Shown piece by piece: positions 49,070-57,199 of a stretch of 64,000 bases of DNA. The stretch's first letter is position 1; each line of letters begins with the position of its first letter. The notes beneath the pieces are model-generated. The model was not told where the DNA came from. It searched no databases and saw nothing but the letters and a program-made list of their open reading frames with translations. The DNA is from Desulfobacula sp. (lineage in GTDB: Bacteria; Desulfobacterota; Desulfobacteria; Desulfobacterales; Desulfobacteraceae). Where the stretch lies: assembly GCA_018645325.1 (NCBI GenBank), contig JABGOU010000003.1:98045-162044 (forward strand), read 5' to 3'. The translations under genes were made by a program, and so were the position numbers.

Positions 49070-50134
49070 ATGGAAATTAAAGTAACCCAGGTTAATACGA
49101 CCAGAACAAGGCCAAAAGATTCTGATCTGGGCTTTGGGCAGGTATTTACTGACCATATGTTTGTTATGGATTATTCTGAAAATAAAGGATGGCATGATCC
49201 GGAAATTGTGCCCTATGCTGATTTTTCTATTTCACCTGCAGCCATGGTTTTTCATTATGGACAGGCAATCTTTGAAGGATTGAAAGCCTATAAAACTCAG
49301 GATAAGAAGATCTGTCTTTTCAGGCCCAGGGACAATTTTAAAAGAATGAACCGGAGTGCAAAAGGAATGTGCATCCCTAAGATTGACATTGATTTTGTTA
49401 TGGATGCCTTAAAAAAACTGATCAAGGTAGAAGAAAAATGGATTCCTGAAACCCTTGGGACATCTTTATATATCAGGCCCACAATTATTGCATCAGATCC
49501 ATTCTTAGGTGTCAGGGCGTCTTTTACCTATAAATTTTATATTATTCTTTCCTCTGTTGGAGCATACTATGCCGAAGGATTGAACCCTGTGAAAATCTGG
49601 GTTTCAAAAGACCATGTCAGGGCTGCCAAAGGCGGTGTGGGTGAGTTTAAAACCGCAGGTAACTATGCTGCAAGCTTGATTGCTTCTGAGAAAGCAAAAA
49701 AGGATGGATATGCTCAGGTTCTGTGGCTTGATGCCATTGAAAGAAAGTATATAGAAGAAGTGGGTGCAATGAACATCTTTTTTATTATTGATGATGAGAT
49801 TGTGACCCCCAACCTTACGGGGACGATTCTGCCCGGTATCACAAGGTATTCAGTTATAAGTCTTGCTAAAAAATGGGGAATGAACATATCTGAGAGAAAA
49901 CTCAGTATTGATGAAGTTTTTTTGGCCCATGAAAATGGAAGATTAAAAGAGGTGTTTGGCTCAGGAACGGCTGCAGTCATTTCACCTGTGGGTGAAATAA
50001 GATATGGTGACAAGGTGATTTCCATAGGTGATGGTACGCCTGGTGAAATCGCAATGAAATTTTATACGGCCTTGACTGATATTCAATATGGAAAAGCCGA
50101 AGACAGTGAAAACTGGATCGAATTTATAGAATAA
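49070..50134 (+). CDS. ilvE: Branched-chain amino acid aminotransferase (long, class IV PLP)
   Basis: A 354-residue protein of the BCAT type (SPAAMVFHYGQAIFEGLKAYKT; the PLP lysine is in GGVGEFKTAGNYAASLIASEKA; EEVGAMNIFFI; GTILPGITRYSVISLA; GSGTAAVISPVGEI). It interconverts valine, leucine or isoleucine and their 2-oxo acids with 2-oxoglutarate. GGAGG at 49060-49064 overlaps an upstream ATG at 49058 and points to ATG 49070. It is followed by an XRE-cupin regulator and an acyl-CoA dehydrogenase and faces a VOR-like complex, so a catabolic role is plausible. Confidence 0.9.
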   Translation: MEIKVTQVNTTRTRPKDSDLGFGQVFTDHMFVMDYSENKGWHDPEIVPYADFSISPAAMVFHYGQAIFEGLKAYKTQDKKICLFRPRDNFKRMNRSAKGMCIPKIDIDFVMDALKKLIKVEEKWIPETLGTSLYIRPTIIASDPFLGVRASFTYKFYIILSSVGAYYAEGLNPVKIWVSKDHVRAAKGGVGEFKTAGNYAASLIASEKAKKDGYAQVLWLDAIERKYIEEVGAMNIFFIIDDEIVTPNLTGTILPGITRYSVISLAKKWGMNISERKLSIDEVFLAHENGRLKEVFGSGTAAVISPVGEIRYGDKVISIGDGTPGEIAMKFYTALTDIQYGKAEDSENWIEFIE

Positions 50135-50154
50135 CTTTTTGTAACGGAGACTAT

Positions 50155-50700
50155 ATGGCTAAAAAAAAAGGAATCACTCCCATTGGTAAAAGAATAAGAC
50201 GGATCAGGCTGGATAAAAAAATGACCCTGGATACCATAGCCAATGAAACAGGGTTGTCAAAAGAATTTATCAAGAAAATTGAAGCCGGTGATAAACGGCC
50301 GTCTGTTGGAACCCTTTTGCAAATTTCCAGAACTCTTCATATTGATTCAAATTTTTTGCTGAAAGAGCAGGGCGATGCCCTTGAAGAAAGATCCAAGGCC
50401 TATACCAAAAGGACGGATAACTATGCCTACACTCCTTTGACACCAACGGCTGAAAATAAACATCTCAAGGCCTTTAAGATCGTGGTTGGAGCCAAGAAAA
50501 GCCATGATGGTGTGGGGTTTCAGCATGATGGAGAAGAGTTTACCTATGTTCTTAAAGGCAAGGTGGAAGTTAAGGTCGGTGATCATATCAATAAATTAAA
50601 AAAAGGAGATTCACTCCATTTTAATTCTGGCATTAAGCATGATCTTAAAAATACCGGCAAAACCGATGCAGAACTGATTGTTGTGGTATATGCACCATAG
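50155..50700 (+). CDS. XRE-family regulator with cupin sensor domain
   Basis: A 181-residue protein. The N-terminal helix-turn-helix is GKRIRRIRLDKKMTLDTIANETGLSKEFIKKIEAG...SVGTLLQISRTL. A C-terminal cupin barrel reads HDGEEFTYVLKGKVEVKVGDHINKLKKGDSLHFNSGIKHDLKN, with the His/Glu metal-site residues. The cupin probably binds the effector, so it is a local regulator of amino acid or acyl-CoA metabolism. It lies 20 bases after ilvE and 27 before the acyl-CoA dehydrogenase, all in one direction. Confidence 0.88.
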   Translation: MAKKKGITPIGKRIRRIRLDKKMTLDTIANETGLSKEFIKKIEAGDKRPSVGTLLQISRTLHIDSNFLLKEQGDALEERSKAYTKRTDNYAYTPLTPTAENKHLKAFKIVVGAKKSHDGVGFQHDGEEFTYVLKGKVEVKVGDHINKLKKGDSLHFNSGIKHDLKNTGKTDAELIVVVYAP

Positions 50701-50727
50701 CGTTGAAGAGAAATAAAGGAGTCTTTC

Positions 50728-51882
50728 ATGTTATTCAAGCTTACACCTGAACAATTGATGATTCAGAACATGGTCAGAGAATTTTCTCGAAAAGTGGTTG
50801 CAGCAACTGCATCAGAAAGGGATAAAACAAAAGAATTTCCCGCTGAAAATTTCAGGCAGATGGGGGAACTCGGGTTAATGGGCATGATGATACCACAAGA
50901 ATATGGCGGTGAGTCTGCAGATGCCATTTCCTATGTATTGGCATTATCGGAAATTGCGTATTCATGTGCATCAACATCTGTTGTGATGTCCGTCCAAAAT
51001 TCAATTGTTTGTGAAACTCTCAATAAATTCGGGACAGAGGAACAAAAACAAGAGTTCCTTGTACCCCTTGCCTCCGGTGAAATAATTGGTGCTTTTGGAC
51101 TTACAGAGCCGGAGGCAGGATCTGATCCGGTCAGTCAGCAGACAACGGCTGTAAGGGATGGCGATCAATATATTATAAATGGAACCAAGCGGTTCATTAC
51201 ATCGGGTGAACATTCAAAAGTGGTTCTGATCACTGCAAAAACAGATGAGACTAAAGGACATAAGGGGATCAGTTGTTTTATTATTCCCAAAGGGACCTCA
51301 GGTCTTATCGTTGGCAGGCTGGAAGATAAAATGGGGCTGCGGGCATCTGATACAACTGATTTGATAATGGAGAACTGTGCTGTCCCTGCTTCCAATCGCG
51401 TGGGCAAAGAAGGAGATGGATTTAAAATTGCCATGTCAGGCCTGGACAGTGGAAGGATTGGCATTGCAGCCCAATCATATGGTGTTGCAATGGCTGCTTT
51501 TGATGCTGCAATAAAATATGCAAAAAAGAGAAAACAATTCGGGGCAGCCGTTTCTAAACACCAGGCCATTCGGTTTCAGATTGCAGATATGGCTACCCAG
51601 ATTGAGGCTGCCAAACAATTGATATTCTCAGCTGCATCCATGAAAGACCGGGGGGAAACCTATACCAAGGAAGCATCCATTGCCAAACTCTTTGCATCTG
51701 AGATGGTGAACGAGGTGACGGCAAGAGCAATTCAAATACATGGCGGGTATGGGTTTACCAAAGATTATAATGTTGAAAGATTCTACAGGGATGCAAGGGT
51801 GTTTACAATTTATGAAGGTACCAGCGAGATTCAGAGGATTGTCATTTCAAATCAGGTGCTCAAAGATAAGAGAAAACCCTAA
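50728..51882 (+). CDS. Acyl-CoA dehydrogenase
   Basis: A 384-residue FAD enzyme of the short/branched-chain acyl-CoA dehydrogenase family. FAD/substrate contacts are in IGAFGLTEPEAGSDPVSQQTTAV and YIINGTKRFITSGEHSKVVLI. The C-terminal block is IQIHGGYGFTKDYNVERFYRDARVFTIYEGTSEIQRIVI, with the catalytic Glu at YEGTSE. It introduces the 2,3-double bond and passes electrons to ETF. Substrate: butyryl-, isobutyryl- or isovaleryl-CoA are candidates. The stop codon TAA (51880-51882) touches the target duplication of a MITE. Confidence 0.9.
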   Translation: MLFKLTPEQLMIQNMVREFSRKVVAATASERDKTKEFPAENFRQMGELGLMGMMIPQEYGGESADAISYVLALSEIAYSCASTSVVMSVQNSIVCETLNKFGTEEQKQEFLVPLASGEIIGAFGLTEPEAGSDPVSQQTTAVRDGDQYIINGTKRFITSGEHSKVVLITAKTDETKGHKGISCFIIPKGTSGLIVGRLEDKMGLRASDTTDLIMENCAVPASNRVGKEGDGFKIAMSGLDSGRIGIAAQSYGVAMAAFDAAIKYAKKRKQFGAAVSKHQAIRFQIADMATQIEAAKQLIFSAASMKDRGETYTKEASIAKLFASEMVNEVTARAIQIHGGYGFTKDYNVERFYRDARVFTIYEGTSEIQRIVISNQVLKDKRKP

Positions 51883-51889
51883 AATAAAA

Positions 51890-52024
51890 GTAATTGTTCA
51901 GCCCGTTAAAAAAAAATATCCCCAAAGCCCTGTCTGATGTATATTTGCAGGAGGTTAAGCAAATAGCCTCGAAACAAATATCCATCAAACAGGGCGGTTT
52001 CAAGCGTAAGAGCTGAATAATTAC
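51890..52024 (+). mobile_element. MITE copy 4 (IS66-type ends, 135 bp)
   Basis: Ends GTAATTGTTCAGC and GCTGAATAATTAC with the perfect 8-bp duplication AAATAAAA (51882-51889 and 52025-52032), the same target octamer as copy 1. It is inserted immediately behind the acyl-CoA dehydrogenase stop, in front of a strong terminator hairpin. The element is nearly identical to copies 2 and 3 outside the loop. Confidence 0.88.
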
Positions 52025-52029
52025 AAATA

Positions 52030-52071
52030 AAAGAGCAGCCATTTTAATAAAAATTAAAATGGCTGCTCTTT
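52030..52071. terminator. Strong bidirectional terminator between converging units
   Basis: A perfect 19-bp stem (52030-52048 with 52053-52071; arm AAAGAGCAGCCATTTTAAT) has a 4-base AAAA loop and A/T tails on both sides. It lies between the acyl-CoA dehydrogenase gene (+) and the ACT/VOR operon (-), and serves both. Confidence 0.85.
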
Positions 52072-52093
52072 GCAGTTTAATTATAAAATTTTA

Positions 52094-52582
52094 TTAATAA
52101 CCATCCTTAAAAATATCTGCAGCGGATTTTACATCCTCCGGGCTAAATACAAATAGACATTTACCATCAGAATCAGACACAGATCCGTAAACATAATTGA
52201 TATTAATTTTTTCATCTCCAAATCTTTTGGTGATTTTTGTAAATTCACCGGGTTTGTTTGTAATATCAATTGTTACGACTTCTTTTGAGTCAAACAGATA
52301 ATCATTTTCCTTTAAAATAACCATGGCTTTTTCCGACTTGTCAACAATGAGTCGTATCAGGGCAAATTCGGCAGAGTCTCTTCGCATGGAGCTGTAGCTG
52401 GCATAGGAGGCAAGCCTTTTCAAGGATCTGCCCCTGGCCTCAAAAAGGTTCTGGACATAGGCAGACGCATCCTGGATGGTTATGGCGTCAATATTGATAT
52501 TGGCCCCGGCTAAAAGTTCAGTTAGTTTACCAAGTTCGCCAGGTGCATTTTTAAGAAAAAGAGATATTTCTATTCTGATCAT
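52094..52582 (-). CDS. Tandem ACT-domain regulatory protein
   Basis: A 162-residue protein with two amino-acid-binding ACT domains. The first begins IEISLFLKNAPGELGKLTELLAGANINIDAITIQD; the second is VVTIDITNKPGEFTKITKRFGDEKININYVYGSV. There is no catalytic domain. It is the last gene of the 2-oxoacid:ferredoxin oxidoreductase operon, 9 bases after the gamma subunit, with AAGGAGG upstream. It probably senses an amino acid (a branched-chain one by context) and adjusts the complex or its expression; this role is inferred from position only. Confidence 0.8.
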   Translation of the reverse strand: MIRIEISLFLKNAPGELGKLTELLAGANINIDAITIQDASAYVQNLFEARGRSLKRLASYASYSSMRRDSAEFALIRLIVDKSEKAMVILKENDYLFDSKEVVTIDITNKPGEFTKITKRFGDEKININYVYGSVSDSDGKCLFVFSPEDVKSAADIFKDGY

Positions 52583-52591
52583 GCTGCCTCC

Positions 52592-53131
52592 TTAATTATT
52601 ATTTGCGAAATTCACACCTTCATCAAATGCTTTCATATTCAAAGGAATAATTTTAGCCTTGGCGGCAAATTCTCCTTTAATACAGTCTTTTAACAGGTCC
52701 AGATCAACTAATTTGCTTTTTGCAGCAAAAGAGGCCAGGGCTACAATATTGGCAGCCCTGACACTGCCGGCTTTTATGGCAATCTCATTGATGGGCACCT
52801 CAAGTTTGATGATATCAGTTCGATCGCTTCCTCCTGGAATCAGGGATTTATTGATAAATACAATGCCCCCTGGTTTGACGTCATCGACAAATTTTTCCAA
52901 GGATGGTCGGTTCATTGCCACAAGGTGGGTGGGATTTTTAATAATGGGAGATCCTATGAGCTTGTCGCTGATGACAACGGTGCAATAGGCTGTCCCACCA
53001 CGCATTTCAGGCCCATAGGAGGGTACCCAGGCAACAAATGATCCTTGTTTCATTGCCGCATAGGCCAGAAGCTTGGCGCTCAATAAGATTCCCTGGCCTC
53101 CAAATCCTGCAAATTTTATTTCTGTTTGCAT
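52592..53131 (-). CDS. 2-oxoacid:ferredoxin oxidoreductase, gamma subunit
   Basis: A 179-residue protein with the gamma-family start TEIKFAGFGGQGILLSAKLLAYAA and WVPSYGPEMRGGTAYCTVVIS. GGAG 6 bases before ATG 53131 fixes the start; the TTG at 53143 is inferior. It binds CoA-side elements of the KOR/VOR-type complex together with the alpha, beta and delta subunits encoded upstream. The expected complex oxidises a 2-oxo acid to acyl-CoA, CO2 and reduced ferredoxin. Confidence 0.88.
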   Translation of the reverse strand: MQTEIKFAGFGGQGILLSAKLLAYAAMKQGSFVAWVPSYGPEMRGGTAYCTVVISDKLIGSPIIKNPTHLVAMNRPSLEKFVDDVKPGGIVFINKSLIPGGSDRTDIIKLEVPINEIAIKAGSVRAANIVALASFAAKSKLVDLDLLKDCIKGEFAAKAKIIPLNMKAFDEGVNFANNN

Positions 53132-53172
53132 TGGTTTCTCCAAAAATAACTAGTGTGTTAAAATTTTATATT

Positions 53173-53910
53173 CTATTCAGGGATTTTATAATCACCCAGT
53201 TCATAATAGGGCAGCAGTGTTTCTTCAGCCCATTTCAACGAATCCAGGGGGGTAAGCCCCCAATTGGTCGGGCAGGTGGAAATAACCTCCACAAGACTGA
53301 AGCATTTGCCTTCCACCTGGTATTCAAACGCTTTTTTAATAGCTTTTTTGGTTTTATTGACCTGCTGGGGTTTTAAAACAGCCTGTCTGGTAATATAGCT
53401 GGGCGTCACAAGCTGGCTTAACAGGTTTGCCATTCTAATGGGCATCCCGGTCAGGTCTGTATCTCTTCCCATGGGGGCTGTGGATGCACGTTGACCCGGC
53501 ATGGTGGTGGGGGCCATCTGTCCGCCCGTCATGCCGTAGATGGCATTATTGATAAAGATAGTGGTAAATTTTTCACCTCTGTTGGCGGCATGGATGATTT
53601 CCGCCAAACCGATACTGGCAAGATCTCCATCTCCCTGGTAGGTAAATACCATCAGATCCGGCCGGACTCTTTTAATTCCCGTGGCCATGGCTGGTGCCCT
53701 GCCGTGGGCAGCTTCCTGAAAGTCAAAGTTAAAATAATTATATGCCAGGACTGCACAACCCACAGGGGCGATACCAACGGTTTTTCCCCTGATCCCAAGT
53801 TCATCTATAACTTCTGCAACAAGCCTGTGTACAATGCCGTGGGTGCAGCCTGGGCAATAGTGCGTCATTGTGTCGCTAAGGGCTTGTGGCTTTGAAAATG
53901 CTTTTCCCAT
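53173..53910 (-). CDS. 2-oxoacid:ferredoxin oxidoreductase, beta (TPP-binding) subunit
   Basis: A 245-residue protein with the cluster/TPP start THYCPGCTHGIVHRLVAEVI, then the thiamine diphosphate motif YQGDGDLASIGLAEIIHAANRGEKFTTIFINNAIYGMTGGQMAPTT. Such short beta subunits belong to KOR/VOR-type four-subunit enzymes. AGGAG precedes the ATG, and it lies 9 bases from the alpha gene. By context with ilvE and IcmF, branched-chain 2-oxo acids are the favoured substrates, but 2-oxoglutarate cannot be excluded. Confidence 0.9.
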   Translation of the reverse strand: MGKAFSKPQALSDTMTHYCPGCTHGIVHRLVAEVIDELGIRGKTVGIAPVGCAVLAYNYFNFDFQEAAHGRAPAMATGIKRVRPDLMVFTYQGDGDLASIGLAEIIHAANRGEKFTTIFINNAIYGMTGGQMAPTTMPGQRASTAPMGRDTDLTGMPIRMANLLSQLVTPSYITRQAVLKPQQVNKTKKAIKKAFEYQVEGKCFSLVEVISTCPTNWGLTPLDSLKWAEETLLPYYELGDYKIPE

Positions 53911-53919
53911 TATATACTC

Positions 53920-54984
53920 CTATATCATTTTTTTGATAATTTCGATGATCTTTTCAGGTGAAGGGATGTCTCCGCCGCATTCGCCATAAAATTCAACGGG
54001 CCTTTGTCCTTTGACACACCGTTCAACATCTTCCACCATTTGTCCCATATTCATTTCAATGCTGATGACTGATTTACAGCTTTTTTTGGTTGCAGCATCA
54101 AAAACAGCCTGTTCCGGGAAGGGGAAAACTGTTTTTGGTCTTAACATGGCAACTTCAATGCCTTCTTCCTTTAAAAGGTCAATAGCAGTCCTGCAAACCC
54201 GGCTCATGGTACCAAAGCTTGTGATAAGAACTTTGTAGTCCCCATCTGTGTTGTAGGCTTCAAACTGGATTTCTTCTCGTTTCATCTGGTCGTATTTGGC
54301 TTTCAGGGCCAGGTTGTTGTTGTTGAGTTCAGTGGGATCTAAAAACAATGATTTTACAAGATTTCTTTTTTTGCTTTTCCTTGTATCCATTCCATTGGTG
54401 GCCCAGTCGTCTTTGTTTGAGGGCTCGGTTTTCAAATTATCGGGAAACTCTACAGGCTCCATCATCTGGCCAATGAGACCATCTCCCAGGATCATGACAG
54501 GGCCCCGGTATTTTTCAGCAAGGGTAAATGCCTGCATGGTCATTTCAACGGCTTCCTGAACACCGTCCGGAGCGACAAGCAAATGGTAATCCCCATGTCC
54601 CCCGCCTTTGGTGGCCTGAAAATAATCTCCCTGGGAGGGCAATATTCCCCCTAATCCCGGGCCGCCTCTAACGATATTGACAAAAACAGCCGGACATTGT
54701 GCGGCCGCAATATAGGAAATCGCCTCGCTCATAAGACTGATACCAGGAGAGGAAGATGTGGTCATGACCCTTTCCCCTGCTCCTGCCGCACCAAAGATCA
54801 TATACCCAACGGCAACTTCGCTTTCACCCTGGAGAAAAACCCCGCCCTCTTCGGGCAGTCTTTTTACAAGGTATTCGGCAACTTCAGACTGGGGGGTGAT
54901 AGGATATGCAAAATAATTTAAACAGCCCGCTCTGATGGCTGCTTCAGCTATTGCTTCGTTTCCTTTCATTAATACTTTTGCCAT
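53920..54984 (-). CDS. 2-oxoacid:ferredoxin oxidoreductase, alpha subunit (VorB/KorA-like)
   Basis: A 354-residue protein: VLMKGNEAIAEAAIRAGCLNYFAYPITPQSEVAEYLVKRLP, FLQGESEVAVGYMIFGAAGAGERVMTTSSSPGISLMSEAI, then SFGTMSRVCRTAIDLLKEEGIEVAMLRPKTVFPFP. Length and the presence of a separate small ferredoxin subunit match the 3-methyl-2-oxobutanoate (VOR) group. AAGGA precedes the ATG. It forms the core of the complex with beta and is located in the cytosol. Confidence 0.88.
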   Translation of the reverse strand: MAKVLMKGNEAIAEAAIRAGCLNYFAYPITPQSEVAEYLVKRLPEEGGVFLQGESEVAVGYMIFGAAGAGERVMTTSSSPGISLMSEAISYIAAAQCPAVFVNIVRGGPGLGGILPSQGDYFQATKGGGHGDYHLLVAPDGVQEAVEMTMQAFTLAEKYRGPVMILGDGLIGQMMEPVEFPDNLKTEPSNKDDWATNGMDTRKSKKRNLVKSLFLDPTELNNNNLALKAKYDQMKREEIQFEAYNTDGDYKVLITSFGTMSRVCRTAIDLLKEEGIEVAMLRPKTVFPFPEQAVFDAATKKSCKSVISIEMNMGQMVEDVERCVKGQRPVEFYGECGGDIPSPEKIIEIIKKMI

Positions 54985-54996
54985 TATTTTTATCCT

Positions 54997-55224
54997 TTAT
55001 TTTATGTCTGCTGTCTTGGTTTCAACAATAGTGATGGCTACATCAGGGCACATGATACAGCACATTGTGCAGTGGATACAATCTTCAGGTCTTGCCTGTA
55101 AGACTGGGAAATGTCCTTTAGCATTTACTTTGTCCGTGATCTCAAGGACATTTTTGGGGCATATGTTTACACACAGCCCGCACCCTTTGCACCTTTCAGA
55201 ATCAACAATATGTTCGTACGCCAT
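54997..55224 (-). CDS. 2-oxoacid:ferredoxin oxidoreductase, delta (2[4Fe-4S] ferredoxin) subunit
   Basis: A 75-residue ferredoxin with two cluster motifs, CKGCGLCVNICPK and CIHCTMCCIMCPD. It is 12 bases before the alpha gene with TAAGGAG upstream. It takes electrons from the TPP intermediate and passes them to free ferredoxin. The small size and position first in the subunit order (delta-alpha-beta-gamma) are characteristic of this enzyme group. Confidence 0.92.
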   Translation of the reverse strand: MAYEHIVDSERCKGCGLCVNICPKNVLEITDKVNAKGHFPVLQARPEDCIHCTMCCIMCPDVAITIVETKTADIK

Positions 55225-55244
55225 TTAAAATACTCCTTATATTA

Positions 55245-55928
55245 TCAAATGTTTTTCCAGGGTGGTACCAATAGCCTGTCAATGGTTAATACCGGGCAGG
55301 CAAACCTGTCCATGTCAAGTTGTGGTATCATCTGGGATGAAGCCGTTATAAATTCAATTTTCAGACCAGTGGCCTTTGCCACACCCATGACAAGATCATA
55401 TCCCATGTAAATGTTTTCGGGTATGGTTTCGTCAATGAGGTTGGCATTGGAAACAAGTCCTGTAATTTTTATTTTTGAAGATGCCTCAATCTCCTCTTTG
55501 ATTTTAAGACAACCTTCAACGGTTTGTGTATATGGCCTGAACAGGTTTATCACCTGTAGCATATGAACAGTTTTTTGTTTCAAATAATCTTCAAGGGCTG
55601 CAAGTACTGTCACACCCACGTCATCACCACCTGCATCCAGGATGGTCAGTTCTGAAGGCTGTTGGATCAAGCCTGCCACGGCCGGGGCTAGAATCGGCAG
55701 GTCGGCATGCATGTATTTTTTGTCCGGCAGCACCACTTTCACACCAAGTTTTTCCAGGGGAATAATGGCTTCCCTTGATCTGAAATAGGGATTGACAAGG
55801 TCAATATCGGCTATTTTAACATCCATTCCTTTAAGTCTTGATTTTGCAGCAAGGTTCACCGCAACTTCGGATTTGCCACTCCCGTAGTTGCCGCAAATGA
55901 TCACAATGCCTTTAATATTAATTTCCAA
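55245..55928 (-). CDS. P-loop ATPase of the MinD/CobQ-like group, VOR operon
   Basis: A 227-residue protein with Walker A GIVIICGNYGSGKSEVAVNLAAKS and a deviant Walker B in LTILDAGGDDVGVTVL. Other segments include ADIDLVNPYFRSREA and VINLFRPYTQTVEG. The start is TTG with AAGGA 7 bases upstream. It is the first gene of the oxidoreductase operon, 20 bases from the ferredoxin subunit. It could help in assembly or cluster loading of the complex, as MinD-like ATPases do elsewhere, but this is only suggested by position. Confidence 0.72.
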   Translation of the reverse strand: MEINIKGIVIICGNYGSGKSEVAVNLAAKSRLKGMDVKIADIDLVNPYFRSREAIIPLEKLGVKVVLPDKKYMHADLPILAPAVAGLIQQPSELTILDAGGDDVGVTVLAALEDYLKQKTVHMLQVINLFRPYTQTVEGCLKIKEEIEASSKIKITGLVSNANLIDETIPENIYMGYDLVMGVAKATGLKIEFITASSQMIPQLDMDRFACPVLTIDRLLVPPWKNI

Positions 55929-56053
55929 CCATTTTTCCTTTAATCATAAAGTCTTAATTAAACAAACTAAACTTTGAATTAAATCAAATTAGGATCTGTT
56001 TTGCAAATGATTTTTTTGTATGGTTAATTAATCCATAATATAATTAAAAAATA

Positions 56054-57169
56054 CTAAATAAATGAATCGGCAATAATCCTTATTTCGCTTTTTTTCAGCC
56101 GTCTGCCCAGGATAAGGCTCTGGCTTTTTATCATGGATGTGATATTTTTGAGTTTTTTTTCATCATAAATAATTTTTTCCCTGTCAAGGTATTTTTGAAC
56201 CAGGCCCCTGCCGCATAAGATGCTTAAGAAAAATTGTTCCTCCGAGGATATACCATATTCTCCACCTGCATGGGTTCCGGCCACATGGGTTTTCACAGAA
56301 TCGCCAAATACAGGGGTATTTATGGTCAGCATACGTTCATGGGTTTGTTCATATACAATGGCATCAACATATTTATAATAGTCGTAAAATGTTTTGATGT
56401 CATCTGTGTTGAGACGGATATCAAAGCCCTGGTCCTGAAGCATTTTTGCCGTGGTATAAAGGTCTGCGATCCCGTTTCTTTCACCAATGCCCAGGGCAGA
56501 AAGTTCCAGAACCCGTCCGCCGGCTATTATTCCCATCACACTGTTGGCAGAGGCCATTCCCATATCATTGTGGCAGTGAATCGATATTTTTGTATCAGCC
56601 GTTTTAGAAGAAAGGGAATGTATTTTTTCAAAGACCTGATTAGGGGCCATCATGCCTGAGGTGTCCGGTAAAGAAATCATATCAATTTTCTGGTCATTTA
56701 AAAATGAAACGCATTGATCTAAAATGCGGCTTTCAGATCTGCCAATATCAAGCATGGCAATGGAAATACGGGCATTGGGGCGTTGTTTTCTTACAAAATC
56801 AAAGGTTTTTAAAAGGTCACTTAAAATTTGATCCAGCTTTTTTTGTCCTGTATCATTTTTTATGTGTACATGGAAATGCAGTTCATTAACTTGAGCGTTC
56901 AAAAGGAGGCCGGCATCCTTACGAGTGGCTCTTCCCATGGCAGCAATCCGGATTTTATAGTTATCTTCTTTAGTATGAAGGAAAAGTGTTCTGACAATAT
57001 CGGCTTCACCAGCATGGGCCGGAGGGTAGCCGGCCTTGCAGATGTCCACACAAAGTCGTTCCTGAAAGTCAAGGATCGCCAACCTTTGCGCAAGTGAAAA
57101 AACAAGTCCTCTAAACTGCATGCCTTCCCTGAGGGTGTCATCAACGATTATGACTTTTTTATTTTTCAT
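56054..57169 (-). CDS. HMGL-like (DRE-TIM) synthase/lyase related to isopropylmalate and homocitrate synthases
   Basis: A 371-residue TIM-barrel enzyme. The DRE motif is IIVDDTLREGMQFRG, catalytic and metal residues lie in ISIHCHNDMGMASANSVMGIIAGG, then ALGIGERNGIADLYTT. The C-terminal part is short, without the allosteric LeuA domain. It has IAMLDIGRSES and LPDTSGMM like homocitrate/citramalate-type synthases, which condense acetyl-CoA with a 2-oxo acid. It follows the radical SAM gene after 30 bases. The exact reaction is unknown; a specialised pathway, not standard leucine synthesis, is likely because of its position. Confidence 0.75.
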   Translation of the reverse strand: MKNKKVIIVDDTLREGMQFRGLVFSLAQRLAILDFQERLCVDICKAGYPPAHAGEADIVRTLFLHTKEDNYKIRIAAMGRATRKDAGLLLNAQVNELHFHVHIKNDTGQKKLDQILSDLLKTFDFVRKQRPNARISIAMLDIGRSESRILDQCVSFLNDQKIDMISLPDTSGMMAPNQVFEKIHSLSSKTADTKISIHCHNDMGMASANSVMGIIAGGRVLELSALGIGERNGIADLYTTAKMLQDQGFDIRLNTDDIKTFYDYYKYVDAIVYEQTHERMLTINTPVFGDSVKTHVAGTHAGGEYGISSEEQFFLSILCGRGLVQKYLDREKIIYDEKKLKNITSMIKSQSLILGRRLKKSEIRIIADSFI

Positions 57170-57199
57170 GGTTTGCCTTACTTGAATATATAGTTTGGA

